From an uncultured Bacteroides sp. (lineage in GTDB: Bacteria; Bacteroidota; Bacteroidia; Bacteroidales; Bacteroidaceae), in the NCBI GenBank assembly GCA_900755095.1, contig CAAEFE010000118.1:1-36634 (forward strand): a stretch of 36,634 nt of DNA, written 5' to 3'. A program made the translations under genes and the position numbers. The notes beneath the pieces were generated by a model, which saw nothing but the letters and a program-made list of their open reading frames with translations, did not search any database and was not told the origin of the DNA. This document shows, piece by piece, positions 16,891 to 24,506 of the stretch; the first letter of the stretch is position 1, and every line of letters begins with the position of its first letter.

Positions 16891-19458
16891 ATGAAGAAAT
16901 TAGTTTCAATTCTGATGATTCTGGCAATGATCGTTCCATTGGCCGGAGCACAATCGACGGACATCTTCAAGAAAAAGAAGAAAAAGAAAAGCAAGACGGA
17001 AGCAGTGGATAAGGCTAAAGCTGACTCCATTGCCAAGAGCAAGAAAGATGCTCTGCAACCTTACGCAAAAGTAATCACCGGCAAAGCCAAAACAATGGAT
17101 GGCTTTTTCAAAGTGCATTATGTAGATGGTAAATATTTTTTCGAAATAGCCGACTCTCTTTTCGGACGTGATATTTTGATTGTGAACAGAGTGGTGAAAG
17201 CACCGGTAGACGCGCAGAAGCGGAAAGTCGGCTATCCGGGAGATTACATCAGCGACGAAGTGATCCGTTTCGAGAAAGGACGTGGCGACAAACTGTTCGT
17301 GCGTGAAATCTCTTATCTCGAACATTCTGCTGACACGTTGGGTATGTATCAGGCTGTGTTGAACTCCAATGTTCAACCCATTGTGGCCACCTTCCCGCTG
17401 AAAACTGTCCGCAAAGAAGGAGAAACTACCAACTATGTGATCGACATGACCGACTATATCCGTAAGGACAACGAAATGTTTTCATTCACCAGCCGGGTGA
17501 AAGACAACATCGGAGCGAGCAGCATGGTAGACGACGCCAGTTATATCGACACACTGAAAGCCTTCCCGCAAAACATCGAAATACGTACCGTGCGTACCTT
17601 CCAGCGGAAGAAAGGAGGAGGCAGTGGACTTGAGAAACTGCTGGCAGCTTTCTTTGCCACCTCTACCACTCCGTTGACTTACGAACTGAACAGCTCTATG
17701 CTATTACTTCCCAAGGAACCGATGAAACCGAGATTGCACGATGACCGGGTAGGTTACTTTGCTGTGAGCTATAAGGACTTTGACGAGAATCCGCAAGGAG
17801 TGAAGTATAAAGCGAATATCACCCGCTGGCGTCTCGAACCCAAAGACGAAGACCGCGAGAAATACCTGCGTGGCGAATTGGTGGAACCAAAGAAACCGAT
17901 TATCATCTACATTGACCCTGCCACTCCGAAGAAATGGGTTCCGTACCTTATTCAGGGAGTGAACGACTGGCAAGCCGCTTTTGAGAAAGCAGGATTCAAA
18001 AATGCAATCTTCGGTAAGGAAGCACCGACGGACGATCCTACCTGGAGCTTGGAAGACGCCCGCCATTCGGCTATCGTGTATAAGCCTTCCGATATTCCGA
18101 ACGCAAGCGGACCTCACGTGCACGACCCTCGCAGCGGTGAAATTCTTGAAACGCATATCAACTGGTATCACAATGTGATGAGCCTGCTTTACAACTGGTA
18201 CATCGTGCAGGCAGGAGCCATTGATCCGGGAGCACGCAAACCGATGTTCGACGATGAACTGATGGGTGAACTGGTGCGCTTTGTATCTTCCCATGAGGTG
18301 GGACATACATTAGGATTACGTCATAACTTCGGTTCTTCCAATACCGTCCCGGTAGAGAAACTTAGAGACAAAGCATGGGTGGAAGCCAACGGTCATACAC
18401 CGTCTATCATGGACTATGCACGCTTCAACTATGTGGCACAGCCGGAAGACAACGTTTCACGTTCGGGAATATTCCCCCGTATCGGTATGTATGATAAATG
18501 GGCGATTGAATGGGGCTATCGTTGGATGCCTGAATATGAAACGGCGGAAGCCGAAATACCTCACTTGAATAAGTGGATCATTGAGAAGCTGCGGGAGGAC
18601 AAACGCTATACGTTCGGAACGGAACTCGACAGAAACGATCCCCGCAACCAGAGTGAAGATTTGGGAGATGATGCCATGCTGGCAAGTTCGTATGGTATCA
18701 AAAACCTGAAACGCGTGATGCCTGAAATCATGAACTGGACTTATGAACCGAACGAAGGTTATATGAAAGCTGTCCGTTTGTATCAGAATGTGGTGGGACA
18801 ATTCGACTTGTACATGGGCCATGTGGCTACCAATGTGGCCGGTATCTACCACAATCCGATTTCTGTGGAACAGACAGACATGAAAGCGGTGGAATATGTT
18901 CCGAAGGATATTCAGAAGAAAGCGGTCGACTTCCTGAACAAGGAACTGTTTACCACACCGACCTGGCTGATGGATGATAAACTGTCCGAAAGAACTGGTA
19001 TCAATACTTTCAATTCGATCTACCGTGTACAGAGCAGTACATTGAAACAACTGCTTAGCAGCCGCACACTCGATAAGATGACGGACAACGAACTGGTCAA
19101 CGGAGCGAAGGCATACACAGCCAACGATTTGTTCCGTGATTTGAAGAAGAGTATCTGGAGCGATATGCAAGGAGGAAAGAAACCGGATGCTTCCCAACGT
19201 AGTTTGCAAAAGACTTATGTCAATGCGTTGATTGGAATGCTTGATAAACCGAAGAACAGTTCCGGTTCGCTCGGAAGTCTGGGTGGTTATTCGCTCGTAG
19301 CTTTCGATTTCCCTTCTGAAGCACCGACTATTGCACGCGGACAGTTGACTGATCTTAGAAGAGACCTGACCAATGCGGCAAATGCTTCCAGTGGAATATA
19401 CAGAAGTCATTATCTGAACTTGAAAGCGTTGATTGATGCTGCATTCGACGTGAAGTAG
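16891..19458 (+). CDS. zinc-dependent metalloprotease (HEXXHxxGxxH, DUF5117/DUF5118 type)
   Basis: The 855-residue protein has a signal peptide (MKKLVSILMILAMIVPLAGA) and a lysine-rich linker. Two N-terminal domains of the kind found in Bacteroidetes zinc proteases follow, and then the metzincin site HEVGHTLGLRH with zinc ligands H468, H472 and H478 and catalytic E469. A later SIMDYARFNY supplies the conserved Met-turn-like segment. It should cleave proteins outside the cytoplasm, periplasmic or outer-membrane side. As the only hydrolase in the SusCD locus it suggests that the locus feeds on peptides or glycoproteins. An upstream in-frame TTG at 16858 is possible, but ATG 16891 begins a clean signal peptide and is preferred. 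Confidence 0.88.
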   Translation: MKKLVSILMILAMIVPLAGAQSTDIFKKKKKKKSKTEAVDKAKADSIAKSKKDALQPYAKVITGKAKTMDGFFKVHYVDGKYFFEIADSLFGRDILIVNRVVKAPVDAQKRKVGYPGDYISDEVIRFEKGRGDKLFVREISYLEHSADTLGMYQAVLNSNVQPIVATFPLKTVRKEGETTNYVIDMTDYIRKDNEMFSFTSRVKDNIGASSMVDDASYIDTLKAFPQNIEIRTVRTFQRKKGGGSGLEKLLAAFFATSTTPLTYELNSSMLLLPKEPMKPRLHDDRVGYFAVSYKDFDENPQGVKYKANITRWRLEPKDEDREKYLRGELVEPKKPIIIYIDPATPKKWVPYLIQGVNDWQAAFEKAGFKNAIFGKEAPTDDPTWSLEDARHSAIVYKPSDIPNASGPHVHDPRSGEILETHINWYHNVMSLLYNWYIVQAGAIDPGARKPMFDDELMGELVRFVSSHEVGHTLGLRHNFGSSNTVPVEKLRDKAWVEANGHTPSIMDYARFNYVAQPEDNVSRSGIFPRIGMYDKWAIEWGYRWMPEYETAEAEIPHLNKWIIEKLREDKRYTFGTELDRNDPRNQSEDLGDDAMLASSYGIKNLKRVMPEIMNWTYEPNEGYMKAVRLYQNVVGQFDLYMGHVATNVAGIYHNPISVEQTDMKAVEYVPKDIQKKAVDFLNKELFTTPTWLMDDKLSERTGINTFNSIYRVQSSTLKQLLSSRTLDKMTDNELVNGAKAYTANDLFRDLKKSIWSDMQGGKKPDASQRSLQKTYVNALIGMLDKPKNSSGSLGSLGGYSLVAFDFPSEAPTIARGQLTDLRRDLTNAANASSGIYRSHYLNLKALIDAAFDVK

Positions 19459-19489
19459 AAAAATAATTTACGATTAAGTTCATTTACGA

Positions 19490-19540
19490 TTAGACGATTT
19501 ACGATGTACGATTGGAGTTAGTACATGGTAAGTCGTCTAA
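19490..19540 (+). terminator. long hairpin after the metalloprotease gene
   Basis: TTAGACGATTTAC (19490-19502) pairs with GTAAGTCGTCTAA (19528-19540) at 12 of 13 positions, and an inner stem ATGTAC/GTACAT extends it. A short T-rich tail follows. It could also act as a repetitive palindromic element, since similar words occur at 5015-5060. Confidence 0.65.
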
Positions 19541-19572
19541 TTTGTAGATTAGCTGATTGTAAATACGTTCTT

Positions 19573-19653
19573 TTTGCCCCATATTTACGACAGTATTAGG
19601 CGGCTTTGCCCCATCTTTGAAACAAAATCAATGGTGTTTTGCCCCATCTTTGG
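19573..19653 (+). repeat. three copies of TTTGCCCCATCTTTG, period 32-33 bp
   Basis: TTGCCCC begins at 19574, 19606 and 19639; the second and third copies read TTTGCCCCATCTTTG and the first has TTTGCCCCATATTTA. The repeats lie exactly where the upstream half of the ATPase gene is missing. Their function is unknown. Confidence 0.8.
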
Positions 19654-19671
19654 AAATTCTTTATAACTTTG

Positions 19672-20184
19672 TTGCTGGAATTAGTTTATCCGACTACGGC
19701 AACGGAAGTTCCGGCCACTCCTGAAATAAAGCGTATGCCCAAACTGGTCTGGTTAGATACAGGATTGGTGAATTATGCGGCACAGGTACAGAAAGAGGTT
19801 TTGGGAGCAAAAGATATAATGGATGCTTGGCGTGGTATGATAGCGGAGCAGATTGTAGCGCAAGAACTGTTGACACTGACAGATAAAGTCAGTCAGAAAC
19901 GTTGTTTCTGGGTGCGTAATAAAAGTGGTTCTAATGCAGAAGTCGATTATGTGTGGGTGCAGGATTCTATGGTTTATCCCATTGAAGTCAAATCAGGGCA
20001 TAACGCCCACTTGCGTTCCTTACATTCTTTTATGAATCACTCTAATCAGACTGTTGCAGTCAGAATATGGTCGCAGCCTTATGCTGTGGATGAGGTAAAG
20101 ACGGCAGACGGAAAAGAATTCAAATTGATAAATCTACCTTTTTACCTCGTTGGAAAATTAGACAGCATATTACGTCGGTTCTAA
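19672..20184 (+). pseudogene. C-terminal remnant of a DUF4143-type ATP-binding protein
   Basis: The frame reads LLELVYPTTATEVPATPEIKRMPKLVWLDTGL and continues through GMIAEQIVAQELL, FWVRNKSGSNAEVDYVW and YPIEVKSGHNAHLRSLHSFM. These are the C-terminal DUF4143 features of the AAA ATPases of about 400 residues common in Bacteroides, including the nuclease-like EVDYVW...IEVKSG core. The N-terminal ATPase half with the Walker motifs is absent; upstream are only three short repeats. The open frame reaches back to a TTG at 19639, without any credible start. It is best read as a 5'-deleted remnant. Confidence 0.75.
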
Positions 20185-20229
20185 ACGGCCTTTGATAACG
20201 CGTAGTCTAGCAAAATCATAAGTTAAAGA

Positions 20230-20310
20230 TTAGGCACGGATTACACAGATTGCACGGTTAGTGCTATGCTTGTACAAAGCAACCGTGAAATCCGTGTTAT
20301 CCGTGCCTAA
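20230..20310. terminator. long imperfect inverted repeat between convergent genes
   Basis: Two 30-base arms (20230-20259 and 20281-20310) pair at 27 of 30 positions around a 21-base loop; each begins or ends with TTAGGCACGGAT or its complement. It lies between the ATPase remnant (+) and the amidase (-) and can serve both directions. Such cacggattacac words are common intergenic repeats in Bacteroides as far as I recall. Confidence 0.65.
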
Positions 20311-20331
20311 ATTATAATAAAGCTAATTTTT

Positions 20332-20781
20332 TTAGACTTTATCCCAATCCTTTTCAGCATTAAAGCAAGGACAGGCTTTGATCCATTCTTCCGGTTCAAT
20401 CTCGCCGTTTCCGTTCAGGTCGGGGCTAAGATCCCGGTGTCCACATATCCGGCAATTCGGATAATCTTTCAATAAAGCGAGAATCAATACCCGGAGCGAA
20501 TGTTTCTGCCATTCGGTACGGGTATCTTTCGGTTGTCCTTTGCAATCGAGTCCGCCCTCATAGCAGATACCTATACTTTCTTTGTTGAAACCGCGGCTGT
20601 GCGCACCAATTCGTTCTATCGGACGGGTAGATTTTATATCCCCGTTCTTGCGGATATAGAAATGATAACCCGTTCCGTTGAATCCTCGTCTGCGATGACA
20701 GACGTCCAGGTCATATTCTGTGAAACTCTTGTCTTCGCGCGTAGCGGAGCAATGGATTACTATCAGGTTTATAGTTCTCAT
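20332..20781 (-). CDS. N-acetylmuramoyl-L-alanine amidase (Amidase_2 type)
   Basis: The 149-residue protein cuts the amide bond between muramic acid and the peptide stem. The likely zinc ligands are H10 (IVIHCSAT), H115 (ICGHRDLSPD) and C137 or C139 (ACPCF), as in T7 lysozyme. YHFYIRKNGDI and IGAHSRGFNKESIGICYEGG fit the same fold. A short DLNGNGEIEPEEW stretch before the last ligand resembles a calcium-binding loop. There is no signal peptide, so it would need lysis, a holin or another route to reach the wall, as in phages. It lies downstream of the 97-aa gene in the minus-strand cassette. Confidence 0.9.
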   Translation of the reverse strand: MRTINLIVIHCSATREDKSFTEYDLDVCHRRRGFNGTGYHFYIRKNGDIKSTRPIERIGAHSRGFNKESIGICYEGGLDCKGQPKDTRTEWQKHSLRVLILALLKDYPNCRICGHRDLSPDLNGNGEIEPEEWIKACPCFNAEKDWDKV

Positions 20782-20788
20782 GAATGGA

Positions 20789-20857
20789 TTAAATAGATTG
20801 AATAGGTTCTGTAAATTGCACAGGTTCCATAATTTGCATTAATTGAATCGTTATCAT
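20789..20857 (-). CDS. possible 22-codon ORF coupling two cassette genes
   Basis: MITIQLMQIMEPVQFTEPIQ plus two residues. Its ATG overlaps the TGA of the 97-aa gene (ATGA) and its stop lies 7 bases before the amidase ATG at 20781. In related Bacteroides cassettes a tiny ORF (smalltalk) sits at this place, but the sequence here does not look like it. It could be a translation-coupling leader or chance. Confidence 0.25.
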   Translation of the reverse strand: MITIQLMQIMEPVQFTEPIQSI

Positions 20858-21147
20858 GCCTCTGCTGCACTACGTTGTGCACACTCCTTATTAATACATT
20901 GTAAGGCAGCAGCCTGTGCCAGCTGACCTCTTAATGAGAATATCTCTGTATGCATCTCTTTCACTTTCGAGCTAAGGTCGAAATAATCCTTCAACACTTT
21001 TTCCAACTGCTGCATCAGAAAAGTATATTGGTCTTTCACCAGTTCGCTGAACTCTTTTACTTCTTGCGCCATTACTTTGCGCTTTTTGCGGTTACTGCCC
21101 AGAAAGGGCAGGATCGTCATAATGATCTCTATGATTTTATCGAGCAT
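20854..21147 (-). CDS. small coiled-coil protein with hydrophobic N-terminus
   Basis: The 97-residue protein is not recognised as a named family. It begins with a hydrophobic helix (MLDKIIEIIMTILPFLG), then a basic patch (NRKKRK), then a long amphipathic helix (about 28-80) with heptad-like leucines, and ends in a tail with two cysteines. The layout, one membrane-leaning helix plus a coiled coil beside an amidase, recalls holin or spanin-like helpers of phage lysis modules, but this is only analogy. It lies between the HU-like gene and the amidase on the same strand. A hairpin terminator separates it from HU, so it may have its own weak promoter (TACATTTA within 21185-21195). Confidence 0.6.
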   Translation of the reverse strand: MLDKIIEIIMTILPFLGSNRKKRKVMAQEVKEFSELVKDQYTFLMQQLEKVLKDYFDLSSKVKEMHTEIFSLRGQLAQAAALQCINKECAQRSAAEA

Positions 21148-21194
21148 TTTAATAAATTGAGGATTGAAAATTGAGAATTAAAAAATAAATGTAG

Positions 21195-21253
21195 AAGAAA
21201 ACAGAAACCGCATGGAGAGTAACTGTAGAAATCACTCTGTAATACCCATGCGG
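21195..21253 (-). terminator. terminator after the HU-like gene
   Basis: On the minus strand CCGCATGG (21246-21253) and AGAGT (21234-21238) pair with ACTCT (21216-21220) and CCATGCGG (21208-21215), followed by TTTCTGTTTTCTT. On the plus strand a short T run follows too. Confidence 0.7.
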
Positions 21254-21268
21254 CACTGTTTTTAATGA

Positions 21269-21763
21269 TTAAGCTGCCGGGTCCGGAGCTTCTCCGCTTC
21301 CACCGCTACCGCTGTTTCCACCATCCGCGTCTTCTCCGTCACCCTTTCCGGCCAGGATGAAATCGACATTATTCTCGCCTCGGGTAGTGGCATGACTCGT
21401 GTTCACCAGTTGAAGCGCCTTATCTGCCACAAAACGGACATTTACTTTACGGATATTGCGCACCGTGCAATCCTTCTCCTTTTCAGCCCCTTCGCTGCTC
21501 AACGTGATATGGAACGTGCCCAATCCGTCAATCTTCACCTTGTCTCCCTGGGTGAGCGACAGGCGCAACTGCTCAACAAAAGCCTCGATGGAATGCTTCA
21601 CATCTCCTGCTGTAAGCGATGAGTTCGCTTCGATGGCATCGGCCAGCTTGTTGATGTCCATCACTCTCACTGTGCCCGATTTCTGGCGTACATAATACAA
21701 CATCTGTGAATCCGGCTGATTCACATACTTTCTGCGCTGATAGCGCTCCACTAATACATTCAT
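21269..21763 (-). CDS. HU-like DNA-binding protein with acidic glycine-rich tail
   Basis: The 164-residue protein has an HU/IHF-type fold: MDINKLADAIEANSSLTAGDVKHSIEAFVEQLRLSLTQGDKVKIDGLGTFHI is the helical body and the start of the DNA-binding strands, quoted here as a landmark in residues about 35-87. The remaining strand region runs to about 120 and a tail of glycine, serine and acidic residues ends the protein. Compared with HU (about 90 residues) it has an extra 34-residue N-terminal segment with YYVRQKSGTVRV. Such proteins sit beside amidases and DUF4248 genes in many Bacteroides genomes. It has its own promoter and terminator, and so may be expressed independently of the helicase gene. 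Confidence 0.85.
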   Translation of the reverse strand: MNVLVERYQRRKYVNQPDSQMLYYVRQKSGTVRVMDINKLADAIEANSSLTAGDVKHSIEAFVEQLRLSLTQGDKVKIDGLGTFHITLSSEGAEKEKDCTVRNIRKVNVRFVADKALQLVNTSHATTRGENNVDFILAGKGDGEDADGGNSGSGGSGEAPDPAA

Positions 21764-21818
21764 ACAATTAAAAAAGTTAAGGTTTAAGTAATAATATTTT
21801 CTGTCGTTGTTGACATTA

Positions 21819-21850
21819 CAAATATACGAAATTTGAAAGGGAAAGTCAAG
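21819..21850 (-). promoter_or_regulatory. Bacteroides-type promoter of the HU-like gene
   Basis: Read on the minus strand: CTTG (21850-21847), 20 bases, then TATATTTG (21826-21819), a full match to the -7 box. The ATG is about 55 bases further on. Confidence 0.75.
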
Positions 21851-21882
21851 TATTTTGCTATTTATTTTATATCAATAATGAA

Positions 21883-21936
21883 ATAAAAAAAGAAATTCCA
21901 TACAGCTTTATATTGTAATATAAAATTGTATGGAAT
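21883..21936 (-). terminator. rho-independent terminator of the DnaB-like gene
   Basis: On the minus strand ATTCCATACA (21936-21927) pairs with TGTATGGAAT (21904-21895), followed by TTCTTTTTTT. It lies 17 bases after the helicase stop codon. Confidence 0.88.
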
Positions 21937-21952
21937 CGGAGTGAATCTGTAT

Positions 21953-23332
21953 CTATTTAGCATGTTTCAGCATGTATTCCAGCGGTGGAACGTATTCGGT
22001 GATTTTTGTCATTGCCGAATTATGCCTGAAGTATACGTTTCCCGTCTCTCCGTTGCGTTGTTTGGCTATGATTGCTATGCCTAGTTCTTCGGTAGGGTAA
22101 CCGCTTTCGCGGTCGGTTGTTATTCGTGCGAGGGCGGGGCGGTAGAGTAATATCACGACGTCCGCATCCTGCTCGATTGCGCCACTTTCGCGGAGATGTG
22201 CCAGTTCGGGGCGGCCTGCGGGGCGGTTTTCCGATTCGCGGTTTAGCTGGCTAAGCAGTACCACCGGTACGTTTAGCTCTTTGGCTAGCAACTTCGCTTT
22301 GCGGGTGGCTTGCGCCACTTCCTGTTCGCGGTTGCGGTTGTTTTGGCCGGTTGTCATGTCGCAGAGTTGCAGGTAGTCTATAATGATCGCGTCGCATGCA
22401 TGCTGGCATTGCAGCAGTCGCGCGCTGGAGCGTACGTGTTCCATGTTGACCGAGGTGCTGTCGTCTACGTGTATCGGCAGGCGTTTGAGGTCGGCGGCTG
22501 CTGTGCGTGCCTCTGCAAGCTCTTGCGGGCTGACGGTTCCTGACCGCCAATGGCGGGCACTGACTTCGCTGGCTGCTGTCAGCCATCGGTCGGCCAGTCT
22601 TTCTCCTTGCATTTCGAGGCTGTAGACGGCTACGGCATGTCCTGCCATGGCTGCGTTTCGTGCCAGGTGTAGTGCGAATGCCGTTTTTCCTACGCCGGGA
22701 CGGGCGGCAATTACCACTAGTTCGCCGTTTTGGAGTCCGGACGTCATGCGGTCCAGGTCTGCCAGTCCGGTAGGGATGCCGGTCACTCCGTTTATGTTGT
22801 TGGCAATACGTCCTTCGGCTTCGGTCATGGTGGCGGTCATCAGTTCATCCATGTCCCGCATGTGGTTGTTGTGGCCGAATTCGCCTTCCAGGCGGTCGAG
22901 CAGGTTGTGCGCGTCCATCAACGAGTCGTCGATGTCCATCGTTTCGTCTAGCGCGCAGGCGAGTAGTTTGTTGAATCCCAAGATCATTTCGCGTCGTAGA
23001 TATTTCTCGTGTACGATCTGCGCGTGATATTCGAGGTGGGCGGAAGTCGCCACTTTGCTGCTCAACTGGGTGATGCCGAACGCTCCGCCCGCCTCTTCGA
23101 GCTTTCCGCGGTGGGAAAGCTCTTCTTTTACGGTGAGGATGTCTATCTTCATTCCGGCGTGGTACATAGCCAGTATGGCGGCGTAGATCAGTTGGTGGCG
23201 CAGGACATAGAACATTTCGGGGCGCAGCTTGTCGGCTATCAGTGGTATAGCTCTCTGCTCTATCAGGCAGGCGCCGATGATGGCTTCTTCTATTTCGGGA
23301 GCCTGTGGTGAAACTCTGTTTTCGGTATTCAT
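21953..23332 (-). CDS. DnaB-type replicative helicase (accessory copy)
   Basis: The 459-residue protein has the DnaB N-terminal helical domain (about 10-115, PEIEEAIIGACLIEQ) and the RecA-like ATPase domain (about 180-455). Walker A is RPGVGKTAF with K216, SLEM lies at 238-241, Walker B is IIIDYLQL with D319, and the arginine-rich HLRESGAIEQDADVV lies near 380. It unwinds DNA at forks. It is probably not the main chromosomal helicase: it is shorter, its neighbours are phage- or plasmid-like genes, and its G+C looks higher than the flanks. The open frame extends 62 codons upstream into the previous gene with a basic low-complexity sequence; the ATG at 23332 begins the DnaB homology and is preferred. 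Confidence 0.92.
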   Translation of the reverse strand: MNTENRVSPQAPEIEEAIIGACLIEQRAIPLIADKLRPEMFYVLRHQLIYAAILAMYHAGMKIDILTVKEELSHRGKLEEAGGAFGITQLSSKVATSAHLEYHAQIVHEKYLRREMILGFNKLLACALDETMDIDDSLMDAHNLLDRLEGEFGHNNHMRDMDELMTATMTEAEGRIANNINGVTGIPTGLADLDRMTSGLQNGELVVIAARPGVGKTAFALHLARNAAMAGHAVAVYSLEMQGERLADRWLTAASEVSARHWRSGTVSPQELAEARTAAADLKRLPIHVDDSTSVNMEHVRSSARLLQCQHACDAIIIDYLQLCDMTTGQNNRNREQEVAQATRKAKLLAKELNVPVVLLSQLNRESENRPAGRPELAHLRESGAIEQDADVVILLYRPALARITTDRESGYPTEELGIAIIAKQRNGETGNVYFRHNSAMTKITEYVPPLEYMLKHAK

Positions 23333-23393
23333 AATCAGTGTTTGTTTAATCAGTCTTCGTTTAATTGGGATTCGTTTTATCAGTATTCGTTTA
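23333..23393 (-). repeat. degenerate 15-bp tandem repeat before the helicase gene
   Basis: On the minus strand four units of 14-16 bases begin with AAACGAA or AAACAAA and end near CTGATT. The first unit overlaps the last codons of the upstream gene. It forms the A-rich leader of the helicase ATG. Confidence 0.7.
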
Positions 23394-24003
23394 GGAAAGC
23401 TTTGTTGGATAAATAGCTGGCAGCGTGGAGCAGGTAGTTGATGTTTGTTTGGTGGAAATAATAATCTTCTACCTTGTCGATGGCGAGTTGCTGTTCCTTG
23501 TCGCTTAATTTTTTCCATTCGCGTTGCGCTTTGGCGATGTTTTCTTTGGGAAGCTGCGTGATGCTGTGAAACTCATTCCAAAACAGGCGGAACTTCTCGT
23601 TGACGGTTTTCTTTTTCTGCTTGCCGCTGTCGGGGGCTCCTACCCATTTGTCGTATTCGACAACACGGATATGCAGGGACGGGTTGTTGGGATGGGGGAC
23701 GATTTCGATGATCCCCAGGATGGCAAGGGCGTGTATGAACCGGAAGGTTTTTCCGACAGACCAGCGGAAAATGCGGCTCCAGTCGCGGTAGCTGAACATG
23801 CTTTCGCCTCTTTTGCACAGGTAGTCTTTGTGCTGCCGGTTGCTGTATATCGTGTCCGAATAGTTTACTTTCATCAGGATTTTCAGGAGCGCTTCTATTT
23901 CTCCGGCTTCTATGTTCGGGTCTTCTATCTGTTGTTGTAGCAGGGCTTTGGGGATAATGAGAAAACCATGTTCCATCATGGCTTGAAAGTTGAAATTGTT
24001 CAT
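23380..24003 (-). CDS. putative replication protein/helicase loader
   Basis: The 207-residue protein is not assigned to a named family with certainty. The middle part (about 60-120: YLCKRGESMFSYRDWSRIFRWS, KTFRFIHALAILGIIEIVPH) looks like a winged-helix DNA-binding domain of phage replication initiators. A basic linker (GKQKKKTV) leads to a helical C-terminal part (about 140-205) with WNEFHSITQLPKENIAKAQREWKKLSDKEQQLA, resembling DnaD- or loader-like tails. It stands 47 bases upstream of the DnaB-type gene in one transcript, the common order initiator/loader then helicase. The role is inferred from that order. A promoter is seen just upstream. Confidence 0.6.
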   Translation of the reverse strand: MNNFNFQAMMEHGFLIIPKALLQQQIEDPNIEAGEIEALLKILMKVNYSDTIYSNRQHKDYLCKRGESMFSYRDWSRIFRWSVGKTFRFIHALAILGIIEIVPHPNNPSLHIRVVEYDKWVGAPDSGKQKKKTVNEKFRLFWNEFHSITQLPKENIAKAQREWKKLSDKEQQLAIDKVEDYYFHQTNINYLLHAASYLSNKAFLNEY

Positions 24004-24026
24004 TGGGTTATCGTTTTAAATTTCTG

Positions 24027-24058
24027 TAAAGGTACGCCGTTCCTGTGCGATGCGCAAG
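24027..24058 (-). promoter_or_regulatory. promoter of the loader-helicase pair
   Basis: Read on the minus strand: CTTG (24058-24055), 20 bases, then TACCTTTA (24034-24027), one base off TAnnTTTG. The ATG lies about 24 bases downstream of the -7 box. Confidence 0.6.
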
Positions 24059-24180
24059 GGGTGTGGTTCCGTGCGGACGGGTGTGGATGAATAAAGGGTG
24101 CCGCGATGCGCAAATCGCTGTTTTTTTCTTCTTTCATGAAGCCGGGGAAGGAGTGGGGATGGAACGGATGCTCTGTTGGT

Positions 24181-24246
24181 GGTTGGCGGAGCTTCTGTTG
24201 GTGGTTGGTGGAGCTTCTGTTTGTGACTGGTGGAGCTTCTGTTGGA
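24181..24246 (+). repeat. three tandem copies of a 22-bp unit
   Basis: Copies at 24181, 24203 and 24225; the first reads GGTTGGCGGAGCTTCTGTTG-GT and each shares GGAGCTTCTGTT. They lie in the 503-base gap between the loader gene and the DUF4248 gene. That gap also holds a hairpin (CAAAGCCTTCG near 24252 and CGAAGG-TCTTG near 24277, perhaps the DUF4248 terminator) and no convincing gene. Confidence 0.85.
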
Positions 24247-24506
24247 GAAAAAACAAAGCCTTCGTTTGGGGGGATTCGAAGGTCTTGTTTGTAGTGAAAA
24301 AACGGTCATTTTTGCCGAACGCTTTGTGGAACGCTTTTTTCTTTCTGTAAATAGCTGTATGATTGGTAGTTATCTTCGTTTTGAAAAAAAGTGGTGAACG
24401 CAAAGTGGAATACATAATAAACAATAAAAGATAAATGATATATTTAAAAATATATAGATCGATTTTCCTTTTATTTCTTGTCCGTGTTTTCGTTTTCTGT
24501 TACGCG

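Noticed and set aside
18457..19410. Long minus-strand frame of 317 codons inside the metalloprotease gene
   Set aside because: It is a shadow of codon use on the plus strand and has no recognisable features.
23333..23518. N-terminal extension of the DnaB-like protein
   Set aside because: The extra 62 codons overlap the upstream gene and encode basic low-complexity repeats; DnaB homology begins at the ATG at 23332.
24134..24424. Minus-strand open frame of 96 codons in the gap beside the loader gene
   Set aside because: It is made largely of the 22-bp repeat and low-complexity bases, has no family look, and overlaps the promoter region; treated as chance.
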